DNA from: Streptomyces sp. ADI96-02 | Lineage (GTDB): Bacteria; Actinomycetota; Actinomycetes; Streptomycetales; Streptomycetaceae | DNA: 64,000 nucleotides | Reading direction: 5' to 3' | NCBI RefSeq assembly: GCF_003846185.1 | Contig: NZ_ML123034.1 | Coordinates: 6,483,726-6,547,725 of the forward strand | Shown here: positions 1-8,942 of the stretch, piece after piece | Layout of the letters: every line of letters begins with the position of its first letter | Numbering within the stretch: position 1 is the first letter of the stretch | Made by a program: the position numbers and the translations under genes | The notes under the pieces: model-generated | Database searches by the model: none | Told to the model about the DNA's origin: nothing | The model's input: only the letters and a program-made list of their open reading frames with translations

Positions 1-1801
1 CGAGATCGCGCCGCATCACGGCCAGCACCGGCAGCGAGACGGCGAGCGCCACCAGCACCGGAGTCAGCTCCGGGAACGTCCGGCCGTAGGTGGAACCGGA
101 GAGCCACACCAGGGCCTTCGTCGCGTTGTACGGGTCCGTCAGCACGATCAGCAGGCTCGTGAACGCGCCGGCTCCGGCGGAGACGCCGACACCGATCAGC
201 ACCAGCCGGTTCTGCTCCAGGCCGCGGCGCGCGGCCAGCCCGAACACGAGCGCCGCCGCGGCCGTCGCACCGGCCAGCGCGGAGCCGCCGATCAGCCAGA
301 AGCTCGCCAGCGGCACGACCGTCAGGACGCTGACCGCGCCGACTCCCGCGCCGCCGACCACCCCGAGCACGCCGGGTTCGGCGAGCGGGTTGCGCGAGAC
401 CGCCTGGACGACCGCGCCCGCGACCGCCAGCGCCGCCCCGGCCAGCAGGGCCGCGGCCACCCGCGGCACACGGGTGTCGAGGACGTAGGAGACGAACGTG
501 CCGGAACGGCCGGTGAGCCAGTTCGCCGCATCGCCGAGCAGCAGGGTCGCGTCGCCCAGGAGCGTCGCCGCCACCACCGAGCCGGTCAGCGCCAGAGCCG
601 TCACCACGAGGGTGAGGACGAAGGCCCGCCGTCCGCGCAGCCGGGCGAAGGCGGTCGAGCCGCCGTCCGATCCCAGGTCGCGCGAGCGGTGGGCCAGGCC
701 CACCAGGACGACCGCGCCGAGGCAGGTGGTGACGATGCCGGTCGGCACCTCGGCCCCCGCCTGAGCGCCGAACACGGCCCGCAGGGCCACATCGGCGCCC
801 AGGACCACCAGCACCCCCGCGACCGCCGACGCCGGGATGAACGCCCGGTGGCGTATCAGGCCGGGAACCCACGTACTGAGCAGGCGTACGACGGCCGGCG
901 CGCACAGGCCGACGAACCCGATCGGCCCGGCGACCGTCACCGCGACGGCCGCCAGCAGCACGGCGAGCGTCACGGCGACGCTCCGGGTGACCCGGGGACT
1001 GACGCCGACCGACGCCGCCCCGTCGTCGCCGAGCGCGAGGATGTCGAGCCTGCGGCCCAGCAGCAGGAGTCCGAGGAACGCCAGGAGCGCGACCGGCGTG
1101 AGCCGGCCGATGGTCTCCATCCCGATCTGGGCCAGCGAACCGTTGCCCCAGGCGAACAGCCCGGTCGTCTGCTGCGAGCGCAGGAGCAGCAGCATGCCGC
1201 TCAGCCCGCTCAGCGCGAGAGTGAGCGCCGACCCCGCCAGGACCAGCCGGATCGGGCCCGCCCCGGCCCGCGACAACCCGAGGACGACGCCCGCCGCCAG
1301 CAGGCCGCCGAGGAACGCCGTGCCCCCGGCCGGTACCGCCGGCAGGGAGACGCCGAACGCGGCGACCGAGACCACCGCGAGATACGCGCCCGCGTTGACG
1401 GCGAGCGTGTCGGGCGAGGCCAGCATGTTCCGCGACACCGACTGGAGCGCCGCGCCCGCCGCCCCGAGGGCGCAGCCGACGATCAGCCCGGCGGCGAGCC
1501 GGGGCAGCCGGGACGCCAGGACCACGGCGGACGCCTGGTCGGGCGAACCCTCCTCGGGAGCCGCGCCCGTGACGAGCCGCCAGAGGGTGTGCAGATCGAC
1601 GGAGGCGGTGCCCTGCCCGATGTGGACGACCGCGAGGGCGGCCAGGGCGAGGAGCGCGGCGAGTGCCAGGAGCGGCATCCGGCCGCGGCCGGATGCGGCC
1701 GGGGACGCGGTCGCCCCGGCCTGGGACGGGGGAGCGGTCCCCGGCGCCGGTGGGGATGCGGACACCGGCGCGGGGGCGGGGTCCGTGGTGCGGGTGCTCA
1801 T
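1..1801 (-). CDS. FecCD-type siderophore ABC transporter permease, fused double-domain (partial)
   Basis: Membrane permease for ferric-siderophore import. Read on the minus strand from ATG at 1801, the frame stays open to the window edge, so the C-terminus is missing (about 600 residues visible). After a Pro/Ala-rich N-terminus of about 40 residues, a first FecCD unit follows with alternating hydrophobic helices and motifs such as ALQSVSRNMLASPDTLAVN and GPIGFVGLCAP. A second unit begins near residue 400 and repeats the pattern (VQAVSRNPLAEPGVLGVVGG). Two tandem units in one chain resemble FhuB rather than the usual single-domain FecC/FecD pair. It is the third gene of an operon after the ATPase and the lipoprotein; its start lies 2 bp beyond the lipoprotein stop. 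Function is secure; the substrate is not determinable. Confidence 0.88.
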   Translation of the reverse strand, partial: MSTRTTDPAPAPVSASPPAPGTAPPSQAGATASPAASGRGRMPLLALAALLALAALAVVHIGQGTASVDLHTLWRLVTGAAPEEGSPDQASAVVLASRLPRLAAGLIVGCALGAAGAALQSVSRNMLASPDTLAVNAGAYLAVVSVAAFGVSLPAVPAGGTAFLGGLLAAGVVLGLSRAGAGPIRLVLAGSALTLALSGLSGMLLLLRSQQTTGLFAWGNGSLAQIGMETIGRLTPVALLAFLGLLLLGRRLDILALGDDGAASVGVSPRVTRSVAVTLAVLLAAVAVTVAGPIGFVGLCAPAVVRLLSTWVPGLIRHRAFIPASAVAGVLVVLGADVALRAVFGAQAGAEVPTGIVTTCLGAVVLVGLAHRSRDLGSDGGSTAFARLRGRRAFVLTLVVTALALTGSVVAATLLGDATLLLGDAANWLTGRSGTFVSYVLDTRVPRVAAALLAGAALAVAGAVVQAVSRNPLAEPGVLGVVGGAGVGAVSVLTVVPLASFWLIGGSALAGATAAAALVFGLAARRGLEQNRLVLIGVGVSAGAGAFTSLLIVLTDPYNATKALVWLSGSTYGRTFPELTPVLVALAVSLPVLAVMRRDL

Positions 1802-1803
1802 GC

Positions 1804-2778
1804 TCAGGCGGTCAGCGCTTCTGTGAGCGCGTCGATGTAGGCGCGCATGGACGCGGTGCCGCCGAACATCCAGATGCCGTCGGGCAGCCGGTGGACCTCG
1901 TCGTTCTTCACGAACGGGAGCGACTTCCAGACGGCGTTGTCCTTGAGCCCGTCGGCGAACGGGTCGCCGCCGTCGGAGTCGTTGGCTATGTAGGTGAAGC
2001 GCGCGTCGCCGAGTTCGGTCAGACCCTCGACGTCCGTCGCCGCCAGTCCGTACGCCTTGTCGCCCTTCAGCTTCCACGGGTCGACCAGGCCGAGTTCGGT
2101 GTTGACGTCGGCGAGCAGCGAACCGGTCACGAAGGGGCGCACCGACACCTGGTTGCCCTCCTTCCAGCCGTCGGCGAAGGCGACCTTCTCGCCGTCGAGC
2201 CCGGCGTCCGCGAGCTTCTTCCGGCCGTCGGCGACGGCCTCGCGGAAGGAGGCGACCTCGGCCTTCGCCCGGTCCTCGGTGCCGGTGGCCCTGGCGAGCA
2301 GGTTCATGGTGTCGACCATCTGGTCGATCTGCCGGCCGGCGTCGGCGGAACGCACCACCACGACCGGTGCGGCCTTGGAGAGCTGCGCGATGGCGGCGTC
2401 GGACAGGTCGGTGGTCGCGACGACGAGGTCGGGCTTGAGGCCCGCGACGGTCGCGACGCTGGGCTCGCCGCGGGTGCCGATGTCGGTGACGCCGTCCTTG
2501 AGCGGGGCCGCCTTGTCGTACGCGGTGTAGCCCTTGACGTCGGCGACGCCGACGGGCTGGACGCCGAGGGTGACGAGCGACTCGACGACGTTCCACTCGG
2601 TGCCGACGACGCGCTCGGCCGGTCCGTCGAGCGTGATCTTCTTGCCGCGGACATCGGTGATCGTCAGCGTGGAGTCGGCCGCGGACTCCTTCTTCGGCGC
2701 TTCGCTCGTGCCGCAGCCCGTGAGGGCGAGGGCCGCCGCGGCTGCGACGACGGGCCAGGCCAGGTGCTTGGTGCTCAT
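1804..2778 (-). CDS. Siderophore ABC transporter substrate-binding lipoprotein
   Basis: Extracellular solute-binding protein of 324 aa. A signal peptide with lipobox (ALTGCGTSEAP, Cys about residue 22) precedes a FepB/FecB-like fold. The fold shows ITLDGPAERVVGTEWNVVESLVTLGV near residues 50-75, the P-D-L-V segment of the first lobe (LKPDLVVATTDLSDAAI), a long linker helix, and a C-terminal region ending in an 'FGGTASMRAYIDALTEAL' helix. It delivers ferric siderophore to the fused permease downstream. The start ATG at 2778 overlaps the ATPase stop by 4 bp (ATGA), indicating translational coupling. Expression is probably iron-repressed through the box upstream of the first gene. Confidence 0.88.
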   Translation of the reverse strand: MSTKHLAWPVVAAAAALALTGCGTSEAPKKESAADSTLTITDVRGKKITLDGPAERVVGTEWNVVESLVTLGVQPVGVADVKGYTAYDKAAPLKDGVTDIGTRGEPSVATVAGLKPDLVVATTDLSDAAIAQLSKAAPVVVVRSADAGRQIDQMVDTMNLLARATGTEDRAKAEVASFREAVADGRKKLADAGLDGEKVAFADGWKEGNQVSVRPFVTGSLLADVNTELGLVDPWKLKGDKAYGLAATDVEGLTELGDARFTYIANDSDGGDPFADGLKDNAVWKSLPFVKNDEVHRLPDGIWMFGGTASMRAYIDALTEALTA

Positions 2779-3683
2779 GAGGAGGGGTGGGGCCTTTCGG
2801 TGCGAAGGTGGTGGCGGCCCACCGCGCGGGTGCGGGGGACGCCGGTGGTGGAGTCGGGTTCGACGTCTATGCGGATGCCGTACGCCTCGGTGAGCCGTGC
2901 GGATTCGTAGACCTGTGCGGGCGTTCCGGCGGCGACGATCCGCCCCGACGTGAGCAGGACGACCTGGTCGGCCACCGCGGCGGCCTGGTCCAGGTCGTGC
3001 AGGACGACGCCGACGGTCACGCCGTGGGTGTCGGCGAGGTCGCGCACCAGGTCGAGGATCTCGACCTGGTAGCGCAGGTCCAGATAGGTCGTCGGCTCGT
3101 CGAGGAGCAGCACGTCGGTGTCCTGGGCGAGGCAGCAGGCGAACCAGACGCGTTGCAACTGCCCGCCGGAGAGGCTTTCGACGCCGCGGTCGGCGAAGTC
3201 AGCGAGGTCGGTGACCGCGAGCGCGTGCTCGATCATCCGGGCGCCGTCGGGGTCCGTGCCGCGGAGCCGGTGCCGGTAGGGGTGGCGGCCGAAACCCACC
3301 ACGTCGCGGACGCTCAACCCGGCCGGGGACGTCCGGCTCTGGGCCAGCAGCGTGACGCGGCGGGCGAAGTCGGAGCGGGACAGGGCCAGCGCGTCGACGG
3401 GCTCGGCGTCCTGCGCCGCTACGGTCACGGAGCCGGCGCGTGCCTTGTGGAGCCGGGCCACGGCACGCAGCAGGGTGGACTTTCCGCTGCCGTTCGGGCC
3501 GATGAGCGCGGTGACGCGACCGCGGGGTAGCCGGAGGTCGGCCTGGTGCACGACGTCGGTGCGGTCGTACGCGACGGTCATGGAACGGGCGTCGAGGCCG
3601 ACGGGCGCGGGGGAGACGCCGTCGTCGGGGACGGGCTGCCGGCGCGGCGGGCGGTCTTCTCGGTCGAGGGCAGGAGCGATCAC
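2775..3683 (-). CDS. Siderophore ABC transporter ATP-binding protein (FecE/FhuC-like)
   Basis: Cytoplasmic ATPase of the importer, 302 aa. It shows Walker A (GPNGSGKSTLLR), Q-loop (LLAQSR), signature (SLSGGQLQRVWFA), Walker B with catalytic Glu (VLLLDEPTTYLD) and H-loop (VLHDL), all standard for FecE-type proteins. The GTG start at 3683 has no clear ribosome site. The iron box begins only 8 bp upstream, so the transcript may be leaderless or nearly so. An internal ATG (MTVAYDRTD, about residue 35) would still leave a complete ABC domain and is an alternative start. First gene of the ATPase-lipoprotein-permease operon. Confidence 0.88.
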   Translation of the reverse strand: MIAPALDREDRPPRRQPVPDDGVSPAPVGLDARSMTVAYDRTDVVHQADLRLPRGRVTALIGPNGSGKSTLLRAVARLHKARAGSVTVAAQDAEPVDALALSRSDFARRVTLLAQSRTSPAGLSVRDVVGFGRHPYRHRLRGTDPDGARMIEHALAVTDLADFADRGVESLSGGQLQRVWFACCLAQDTDVLLLDEPTTYLDLRYQVEILDLVRDLADTHGVTVGVVLHDLDQAAAVADQVVLLTSGRIVAAGTPAQVYESARLTEAYGIRIDVEPDSTTGVPRTRAVGRHHLRTERPHPSS

Positions 3684-3690
3684 GAACGTG

Positions 3691-3708
3691 AGGTTAGCCT
3701 AGCCTAAA
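3691..3708. promoter_or_regulatory. DmdR/DtxR-type iron box
   Basis: The stretch AGGTTAGCCTAGCCTAAA closely matches the actinobacterial iron-box pattern TTAGGTTAGSCTAACCTAA and sits just upstream of the siderophore ATPase start. DmdR1/DtxR-family repressors bound to ferrous iron recognise such sites. The position, across or beside the probable minus-strand start site, suits repression of the transporter operon under iron sufficiency. Confidence 0.85.
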
Positions 3709-3722
3709 TTCACCCCATGACG

Positions 3723-3753
3723 CGGTATCCGGAACTTAAGACTCCGGATACCG
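3723..3753. repeat. Perfect 11-bp inverted repeat with 9-nt spacer
   Basis: The arms CGGTATCCGGA (3723-3733) and TCCGGATACCG (3743-3753) are exact reverse complements, separated by ACTTAAGAC. The repeat lies 15 bp beyond the iron box, in the divergent region between the siderophore operon and the protease-inhibitor gene. It lacks a T-tract and does not sit at a gene end, so an operator for a dimeric regulator is more likely than a terminator. The regulator is unknown. Confidence 0.6.
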
Positions 3754-4107
3754 GGGTCGCGAGGGTCGATCGCCCCGGAGGTCTCTTTCGCGTGACATGG
3801 CCCACAGGTCGGCCCTCCGGTGTGACGGCGCCCACCTCGGGCGGCGGTACTTTCCGGCCGAACCGGCGTGTCGTGACGGCAGGTCAATTCAGCGATCACC
3901 GCAGGTCGGACGGTTCTCCCGGCGGGAGCCACCGAAGATCGTCCACATGGTGGACAGCTCGCGCCGACCCTTCTGAGCTGCCCGAACGACCATCCGGTCG
4001 GGTCGAACGAACGTCTACGGCTGGAAGCCGGTCGTCGATGTGCGCCTACTTTCCGCATGCGCAAGACTCCTGACCGCAATCAACACCCGAGCGAGGAGTT
4101 TTCACCA
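3754..4107. other. Non-coding upstream region of the protease-inhibitor gene
   Basis: This interval, about 350 bp, shows no convincing gene. Short open frames on both strands lack a ribosome site and recognisable protein features. It ends with a purine-rich ribosome-binding site (GAGGAG at 4093-4098) 9 bp before the inhibitor ATG. A -10-like CTACTTT at about 4045 is possible but weak. Confidence 0.5.
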
Positions 4108-4557
4108 ATGCACCGCAACACTCACGCAATCTTCACGACCCTCACCGCCGGCGCCCTGCTGCTGGGCGGTCTCGCCACGGCCACCGCCAGCGCGCACGCC
4201 GCTCCGGCCAAGCCGCAGAGCCTCTACGCCCCGTCCGCGCTCGTGCTCACCGTCGCCCGCGGCGAGGACCCGCTCACGGCCACCGTCGAGCGGGCCGTCA
4301 CGCTCACCTGCGCCCCGCGCGCCGAGGGCTCCCACCCGGCGGCAGCCGCCGCCTGCAAGGAGCTGAAGGCGGTGGACGGTCAGTTCAACCGGCTCATGGA
4401 CGCCCCCTCGACCAAGACCTGTACCAGGCAGTGGGACCCCGTCTCGCTCACCGCCCACGGTGTCTGGCAGGGCAAGCGGGTCGACTTCGCCGCCACGTAC
4501 GGAAACCCCTGCGAGATGCAGGGCAGCGTCGACAACAGCACGGTCTTCGCCTTCTGA
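4108..4557 (+). CDS. ssi: Secreted subtilisin-inhibitor-like (SSI family) protease inhibitor
   Basis: Secreted proteinaceous protease inhibitor of 149 aa. The ATG at 4108 follows GAGGAG by 9 bp; an upstream in-frame start at 4057 has no such site. A signal peptide covers roughly residues 1-32 (ALLLGG...ASAHA-AP). The mature part matches SSI: Cys68-Cys83 and Cys105-Cys135 correspond to its two disulfides, the DPVSLTAHGVWQGKRV block follows the reactive loop, and the protein ends in VFAF. By alignment with the Met-Val bond of SSI, the scissile bond is Arg107-Gln108. Arg at P1 predicts inhibition of trypsin-like proteases, possibly better than subtilisin. In streptomycetes these inhibitors restrain extracellular proteases during differentiation. 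Confidence 0.95.
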   Translation: MHRNTHAIFTTLTAGALLLGGLATATASAHAAPAKPQSLYAPSALVLTVARGEDPLTATVERAVTLTCAPRAEGSHPAAAAACKELKAVDGQFNRLMDAPSTKTCTRQWDPVSLTAHGVWQGKRVDFAATYGNPCEMQGSVDNSTVFAF

Positions 4558-4692
4558 GACCGCCCGGGGCGGGAGCCGACGCCGACGTGACGGGGCGCTT
4601 CGCCGCCGTCCCGGCGCACCCGGTTCCCTCCCCGATCCCGGCGTGCCCCGCACACGCCGACCCGACACGATGACCGGGACCAGTCGGTCGCC

Positions 4693-4715
4693 CCGGCCGT
4701 TTCCGCCACGGCCGG
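4693..4715. terminator. Hairpin between convergent inhibitor and MFS genes
   Basis: The 8-bp arms CCGGCCGT (4693-4700) and ACGGCCGG (4708-4715) are perfect reverse complements with a 7-nt loop. They lie between the plus-strand inhibitor (stop 4557) and the minus-strand transporter (stop 4754). There is no T-run, as is common for actinobacterial terminators. A bidirectional role is inferred from position. Confidence 0.45.
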
Positions 4716-4753
4716 ACGCGCCCGCCCCGGTCAGCTCGGGTCGGGGCCGCCCC

Positions 4754-6370
4754 TCACGAGGGCGGCTCCTCCTGCGTCACACGCGTCCCCGGATGGCGCA
4801 GAGAGCACAGATACGCGAGAGCCAGCGCGATCGCCATCCCGTAGAAAACCCACTGGTTGGCCTCGGCGAAGTCCACCCGGATCGCCTGCATCGAGTCCCG
4901 TACCACCTCGGCCACCGGCCCGCCGCCGGACGGCCCGCGGGAGTCCGCGTTACCGGTCACCGACTGCGCGACCGCCTCGGCGGCGTCCCGCGCGGCCCCC
5001 TCGGGCACGCCCCTGCCCCGCAGGGTGGCGGCCACCTTGTCGGCGGTCGTGTGCGTCAGCACGGTGCCGTAAACGGCCAGTCCGATACTGGCCGCGAAGT
5101 TGCGCACGGTCTGGGTGATGCCGGTGACCTCGCCGTAGGACGCGTCGATCGACCGGTTCACCGCGTCCGTCGACGCGGGCGCCAGCAGCAGCCCGATGCC
5201 CGCGCCGGCCAGGGCCGCGTACGGCCACTGGTCGTGCATCGACAGCGTGGTCAGCTTCCCCGCCCAGAGGGCGAAGCCCACCGCGCCGACCGCCGTGCCG
5301 AGCCGCATGGCGGGACGGGCCCCGCGCTTGTCCAGGATCCGGCCGCCCCACTGCGAGGAGAGGCCGAAGCCGATGAAGAAGTACAGGAGGTACAGCGCGG
5401 CCTGGTTCGGCGACGCGCTCAGCGAGACCTGCGCGTACACGGAGGCGAAGAAGAACACCGGGACGAACGCCATCATGGCGAAGAACAGCACCGCCGTGTC
5501 GACCCGGAACGCCAGGTCCCGGAAGACCCGCAGCTTGATGAGCGGGTAGCGGGTGCGCAGTTCCAGCCGGCAGAAGAGCACGAGCACCAGCAGCCCGCCG
5601 ACGATGCACCCCCAGGTCGCCGCGCTGCCCCAGCCCCAGGTGGACGCCTGCTGGAGTCCCAGCACCGTCAGGCCCATGCCGATCGCGACCAGGGCCGCCC
5701 CGGGCAGGTCGAGCGGCTCGCGGCGGGTCCGCTCCGGGATGTGGGCCAGCAGCGTCAGCACGATGGCGATCACCGCGACCGGCACGTTGACCCAGAAGAT
5801 CGCGCGCCAGGTCCAGTCGGTGAGCCAGCCGCCGAGCAGCGGCCCCACCGCCGTCAGCGCCCCGGAGAGCCCGAAGAACAGCGCCAGCGCCCGCCCCCGG
5901 CGCTCCACCGGGAATACCGCGATGACCACGGCGAGCGCGGCCGGGAACATCAGGGCCGCGCCGATGCCCTGGACGGCCCGGAAGCCGATCAGCCACGCCT
6001 GCGCGAAGTCGCCGGACGGCACCGCCCCGCAGAGCGCCGAGGCGATGACGAAGACCAGCGTGCCGATGAGCATCACCCGGCGGTGCCCGTAGATGTCGGA
6101 CAGCCGCCCGCCCAGCGCGAAGAAGGCGGCGAGCGCGAGCAGGTAGGCGTTGACGACCCACTGCATCTGCGAGGAGGTGAGACCGAGTTCGTGGATGATC
6201 TCCGGGGCCGCGATGGCGACGATCGTCTGGTCGATGAAGGTCATCGACACCGCGAACAGCATCGCCGCGAGGGCGAGCCTCTGGTTCGGTGCTGTCCCGC
6301 CGCGGCCCGGATCCGACGGTCCTGACGACGTCGGCTCCGGACCGCCCGGGTTCGGGGTTCCTCCAGGCAT
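4754..6370 (-). CDS. DHA2-family (EmrB/QacA-like) MFS drug exporter
   Basis: Proton-coupled efflux protein of 538 aa with about 14 predicted membrane helices. The N-terminus has the DHA2 signature in helix 1 (FIDQTIVAIAAPEI) and motif A after helix 2 (GGRLSDIYGHRRVM). The first half carries the antiporter motif C region (GLSGALTAVGPLLGGWL). The second half contains the long central loop and the remaining helices. A 30-residue Pro/Gly-rich cytosolic N-terminus precedes helix 1. The substrate is unknown. It stands alone between convergent ssi and the upstream phosphatase gene (stop 6456, about 85 bp away); no dedicated regulator gene adjoins it. Confidence 0.9.
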   Translation of the reverse strand: MPGGTPNPGGPEPTSSGPSDPGRGGTAPNQRLALAAMLFAVSMTFIDQTIVAIAAPEIIHELGLTSSQMQWVVNAYLLALAAFFALGGRLSDIYGHRRVMLIGTLVFVIASALCGAVPSGDFAQAWLIGFRAVQGIGAALMFPAALAVVIAVFPVERRGRALALFFGLSGALTAVGPLLGGWLTDWTWRAIFWVNVPVAVIAIVLTLLAHIPERTRREPLDLPGAALVAIGMGLTVLGLQQASTWGWGSAATWGCIVGGLLVLVLFCRLELRTRYPLIKLRVFRDLAFRVDTAVLFFAMMAFVPVFFFASVYAQVSLSASPNQAALYLLYFFIGFGLSSQWGGRILDKRGARPAMRLGTAVGAVGFALWAGKLTTLSMHDQWPYAALAGAGIGLLLAPASTDAVNRSIDASYGEVTGITQTVRNFAASIGLAVYGTVLTHTTADKVAATLRGRGVPEGAARDAAEAVAQSVTGNADSRGPSGGGPVAEVVRDSMQAIRVDFAEANQWVFYGMAIALALAYLCSLRHPGTRVTQEEPPS

Positions 6371-6455
6371 GGGCCCATCGTGCTCGGCCCCGGGCGGGGC
6401 CGCACGCCGAGCGCGGTCATCCGGGCGGCGCGAGGAGGCCGGCGCCGGCCCGGTC

Positions 6456-8942
6456 TCACGGCAGGTTCTGCTCCGCCCAGATGATCTTCCCCTGCGGGGT
6501 GTAGCGCGTCCCCCAGCGCCGGGAGAGCTGCGCGACGAGGAACAGTCCCCGTCCGCCCTCGTCCGTCGTCCGGGCGTGCCGCAGCCGGGGCGAGGTGTTG
6601 CTGGCGTCGGAGACCTCGCAGATCAACGCCGACTGGAGCAGCAAACGCAGCCGCACCGGCCCGGACGCGTAGCGGATCGCGTTGGTCACCAGCTCGCTGA
6701 CGATCAGCTCGGTCGTCATCGTCAGCTCCGTCAGCCCCCACTCCTCCAGCCGGCGCGCCACGTCGCTCCGGATCGTCCCGACGGCCGCCGGGTCGAGAGG
6801 CACGTCCCAGGAGGCCAGCTGATCGGGGCTCAGCGCGTGGGTGCGGGCCAGCAGCAGGGCGATGTCGTCCGGCTGGGGCGCCGGCAGCAGCTCCGCCACC
6901 ACCGCCGAGCACAGCTCCTCCAGACCCAGCCCCGGCCGCGCCAGGGCGTGCCGCAGCCGGTCCATTCCGTGCTCGATGTCCTTGTCGGCGCCCTCGACGA
7001 GCCCGTCGGTGTAGAGGCCCAGCAGGCTTCCCTCGGGCAGCTCGACCTCCCTGGCCTCGAAGGGCAGTCCGCCGAGCCCCAGAGGCGGCCCGGCGGGCAG
7101 CGCCGGAAAGCTGACCGTTCCGTCCGGGGTGAGGAGGACCGGCGGCGGATGACCCGCCCGCGCCATCGTGCAGCAGCGCGTCGTCGGATCGTAGACGGCG
7201 TACAGGCAGGTCGCGCCCAGCACCGTCGTGCCGCCCCGGTCGGCTCGCTCGCCCGACGTCTCCTCCTCGCTCAGCCGCAGGACGAGGTCGTCCAGCCGGG
7301 CCAGCAGCTCGTCGGGCGGCAGGTCCATGTCGGCCAGCGTCTGGACGGCGGTACGGAGCCGGCCCATCGTCGCCGCGGCGTTGATGCCGTGCCCGACGAC
7401 ATCGCCGATGACCAGACCGACCCGGGCGCCGGAGAGCGGGATCACGTCGAACCAGTCGCCGCCCACACCGTCCTTCGCGTCCGCCGGAAGGTAGGAGGAG
7501 GCCACGTCCAGGGCCGTCCCGCCGCGCAGCGTGCGCGGCAGCAGGCTCTGCTGGAGGACGAGCGCCGCGGTGTGCTCACGCGTGTAGCGGCGGGCGTTGT
7601 CCACGCACACCGCGGCCCGCGCCACCAGTTCCCGGGCCGGCGCCACGTCGTCCTCGTCGAACGGCACGGGGTTGCGCGACCGCATGAACGTGGTGAGCCC
7701 GAGGACGGTCTCGCGCGCCCGCATGGGCACGGAGATGAGCGAGTGCAGTCCGAACTCCCGGATCCGCGAGGCCCGTACGGGCTGTTCCACGGCCCATGGA
7801 GGACTGTCGGGATCGAGCATCGGCAGAAGGACCGGGTCGCCGTCGACGAGGAAGCGCTCGTCGTGCGACGGCAGGACGAAGTCGACGGTCTCGCCGATCC
7901 GTACAGCCGCCTCCGGGCATCCCTCGCGCACCGAGCGCATCGCCGTGCGGCGCAGCAGCAGCCGGCCGCCGTTCTCCCCGCCGGACATCAGCAGCCCGGC
8001 CCGGTCGTCGCCGAGCGCGGTGTCCAGCAGGTCGACGTAGACGTAGTCGGCGAACCGGGGCACCGCGAAGTCGGCGAGCTCCTGTGCGGTGCGCTGCACG
8101 TCCAGAGTGCTGCCGATGCTCGCGCCCGCCTCGTTGACCAGCGCGAGCAGCCGGCGCGCGTTCCACCGGTCGGTCACGTCGAGGACCATGTAGCCGATGC
8201 CGATCCGGTTCTCCTCGGCGTCGGCCAGCGGGAAGAACGAACTCGAATACGCCCGCCGGCGATGTGGATCCGACCAGCTCCACCCCAGGTACTCGTAGTC
8301 CGTGATCGGCGCGCCGGTCACCAGGACCTGCCGCATCAGCCGCTCGGTGGTCGCCGCCAGCTCCCCGGGCAGCACCTCGTTCGGGCGGCGGCCCAGCCGC
8401 TGCTCCCGGGGCACTCCGCCGAACCGCTCCAGGGTGTCGTTGAGCCAGAGGTAGCGCAGCTGCGGATCCAGCACCGCCATCCCCACCGGGGACCTGGTCA
8501 GGAAGCCGTCCAGCACCGAGCCCCGCACGGTCCAGCGCCGGGTGCGCTCCCGCCCCGAGACCAGGAAGCCCTCACGCCCGGCGACCAGGAACGAGCCGGA
8601 CACCCGCAGGTCGGCATCGACCGGCCGGCCGTCCCGCGCGCGCAGCGCGACCTGCCCGCTCCAGCCGGCCCCGCCGCGGCAGTGGTCCGCCACCGCCGCC
8701 GTACGACGGAGGTCCGGCGGCCCGCCCAGGAGCAGCGCGGAGGACCGGCCGACGACCTCGGCGGCCGGGTATCCGAGCAGCGCCTCCGCCCCGCGGGTCC
8801 AGCCCATGACCGTGCCGTCCCCGGCGATGACCGCCGCGGCGTCGTCGGCCACCTGCGCCGTCCCCCAGGCGTCCACGGAGGACACCGGGCCGGGCCCCGC
8901 CGGGGGGCCCTCATCGGCGGATGCCATGCATCTCACCACCAT
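6456..8942 (-). CDS. PAS/GAF-PP2C (SpoIIE-type) phosphatase with C-terminal HATPase domain
   Basis: Cytoplasmic signalling protein of up to 828 aa. Order: PAS (about 25-120), second PAS (130-260, WLNDTLERFGGV), GAF (270-430), SpoIIE/PP2C Ser/Thr phosphatase (450-680; GGDWFD and IGDVVGHG metal-binding Asp motifs, AGHPPPVL, LYTDGLVE) and an RsbW-like ATPase (700-828; N-box ELVTNAIRYA and G-box GGRGLFLV). Such proteins control partner-switching of anti-sigma-factor antagonists, with phosphatase and kinase-like activities in one chain. ATG 8942 and an in-frame ATG at 8927 (MASADEG) compete; the latter has a closer GGTGAG site. No anti-sigma-factor antagonist gene adjoins it. Confidence 0.9.
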   Translation of the reverse strand: MVVRCMASADEGPPAGPGPVSSVDAWGTAQVADDAAAVIAGDGTVMGWTRGAEALLGYPAAEVVGRSSALLLGGPPDLRRTAAVADHCRGGAGWSGQVALRARDGRPVDADLRVSGSFLVAGREGFLVSGRERTRRWTVRGSVLDGFLTRSPVGMAVLDPQLRYLWLNDTLERFGGVPREQRLGRRPNEVLPGELAATTERLMRQVLVTGAPITDYEYLGWSWSDPHRRRAYSSSFFPLADAEENRIGIGYMVLDVTDRWNARRLLALVNEAGASIGSTLDVQRTAQELADFAVPRFADYVYVDLLDTALGDDRAGLLMSGGENGGRLLLRRTAMRSVREGCPEAAVRIGETVDFVLPSHDERFLVDGDPVLLPMLDPDSPPWAVEQPVRASRIREFGLHSLISVPMRARETVLGLTTFMRSRNPVPFDEDDVAPARELVARAAVCVDNARRYTREHTAALVLQQSLLPRTLRGGTALDVASSYLPADAKDGVGGDWFDVIPLSGARVGLVIGDVVGHGINAAATMGRLRTAVQTLADMDLPPDELLARLDDLVLRLSEEETSGERADRGGTTVLGATCLYAVYDPTTRCCTMARAGHPPPVLLTPDGTVSFPALPAGPPLGLGGLPFEAREVELPEGSLLGLYTDGLVEGADKDIEHGMDRLRHALARPGLGLEELCSAVVAELLPAPQPDDIALLLARTHALSPDQLASWDVPLDPAAVGTIRSDVARRLEEWGLTELTMTTELIVSELVTNAIRYASGPVRLRLLLQSALICEVSDASNTSPRLRHARTTDEGGRGLFLVAQLSRRWGTRYTPQGKIIWAEQNLP

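Noticed and set aside
3699..4079. Short open frames on both strands between the siderophore operon and the inhibitor gene
   Set aside because: They have no ribosome site, no protein features, and contain the iron box or inverted repeat; treated as regulatory sequence.
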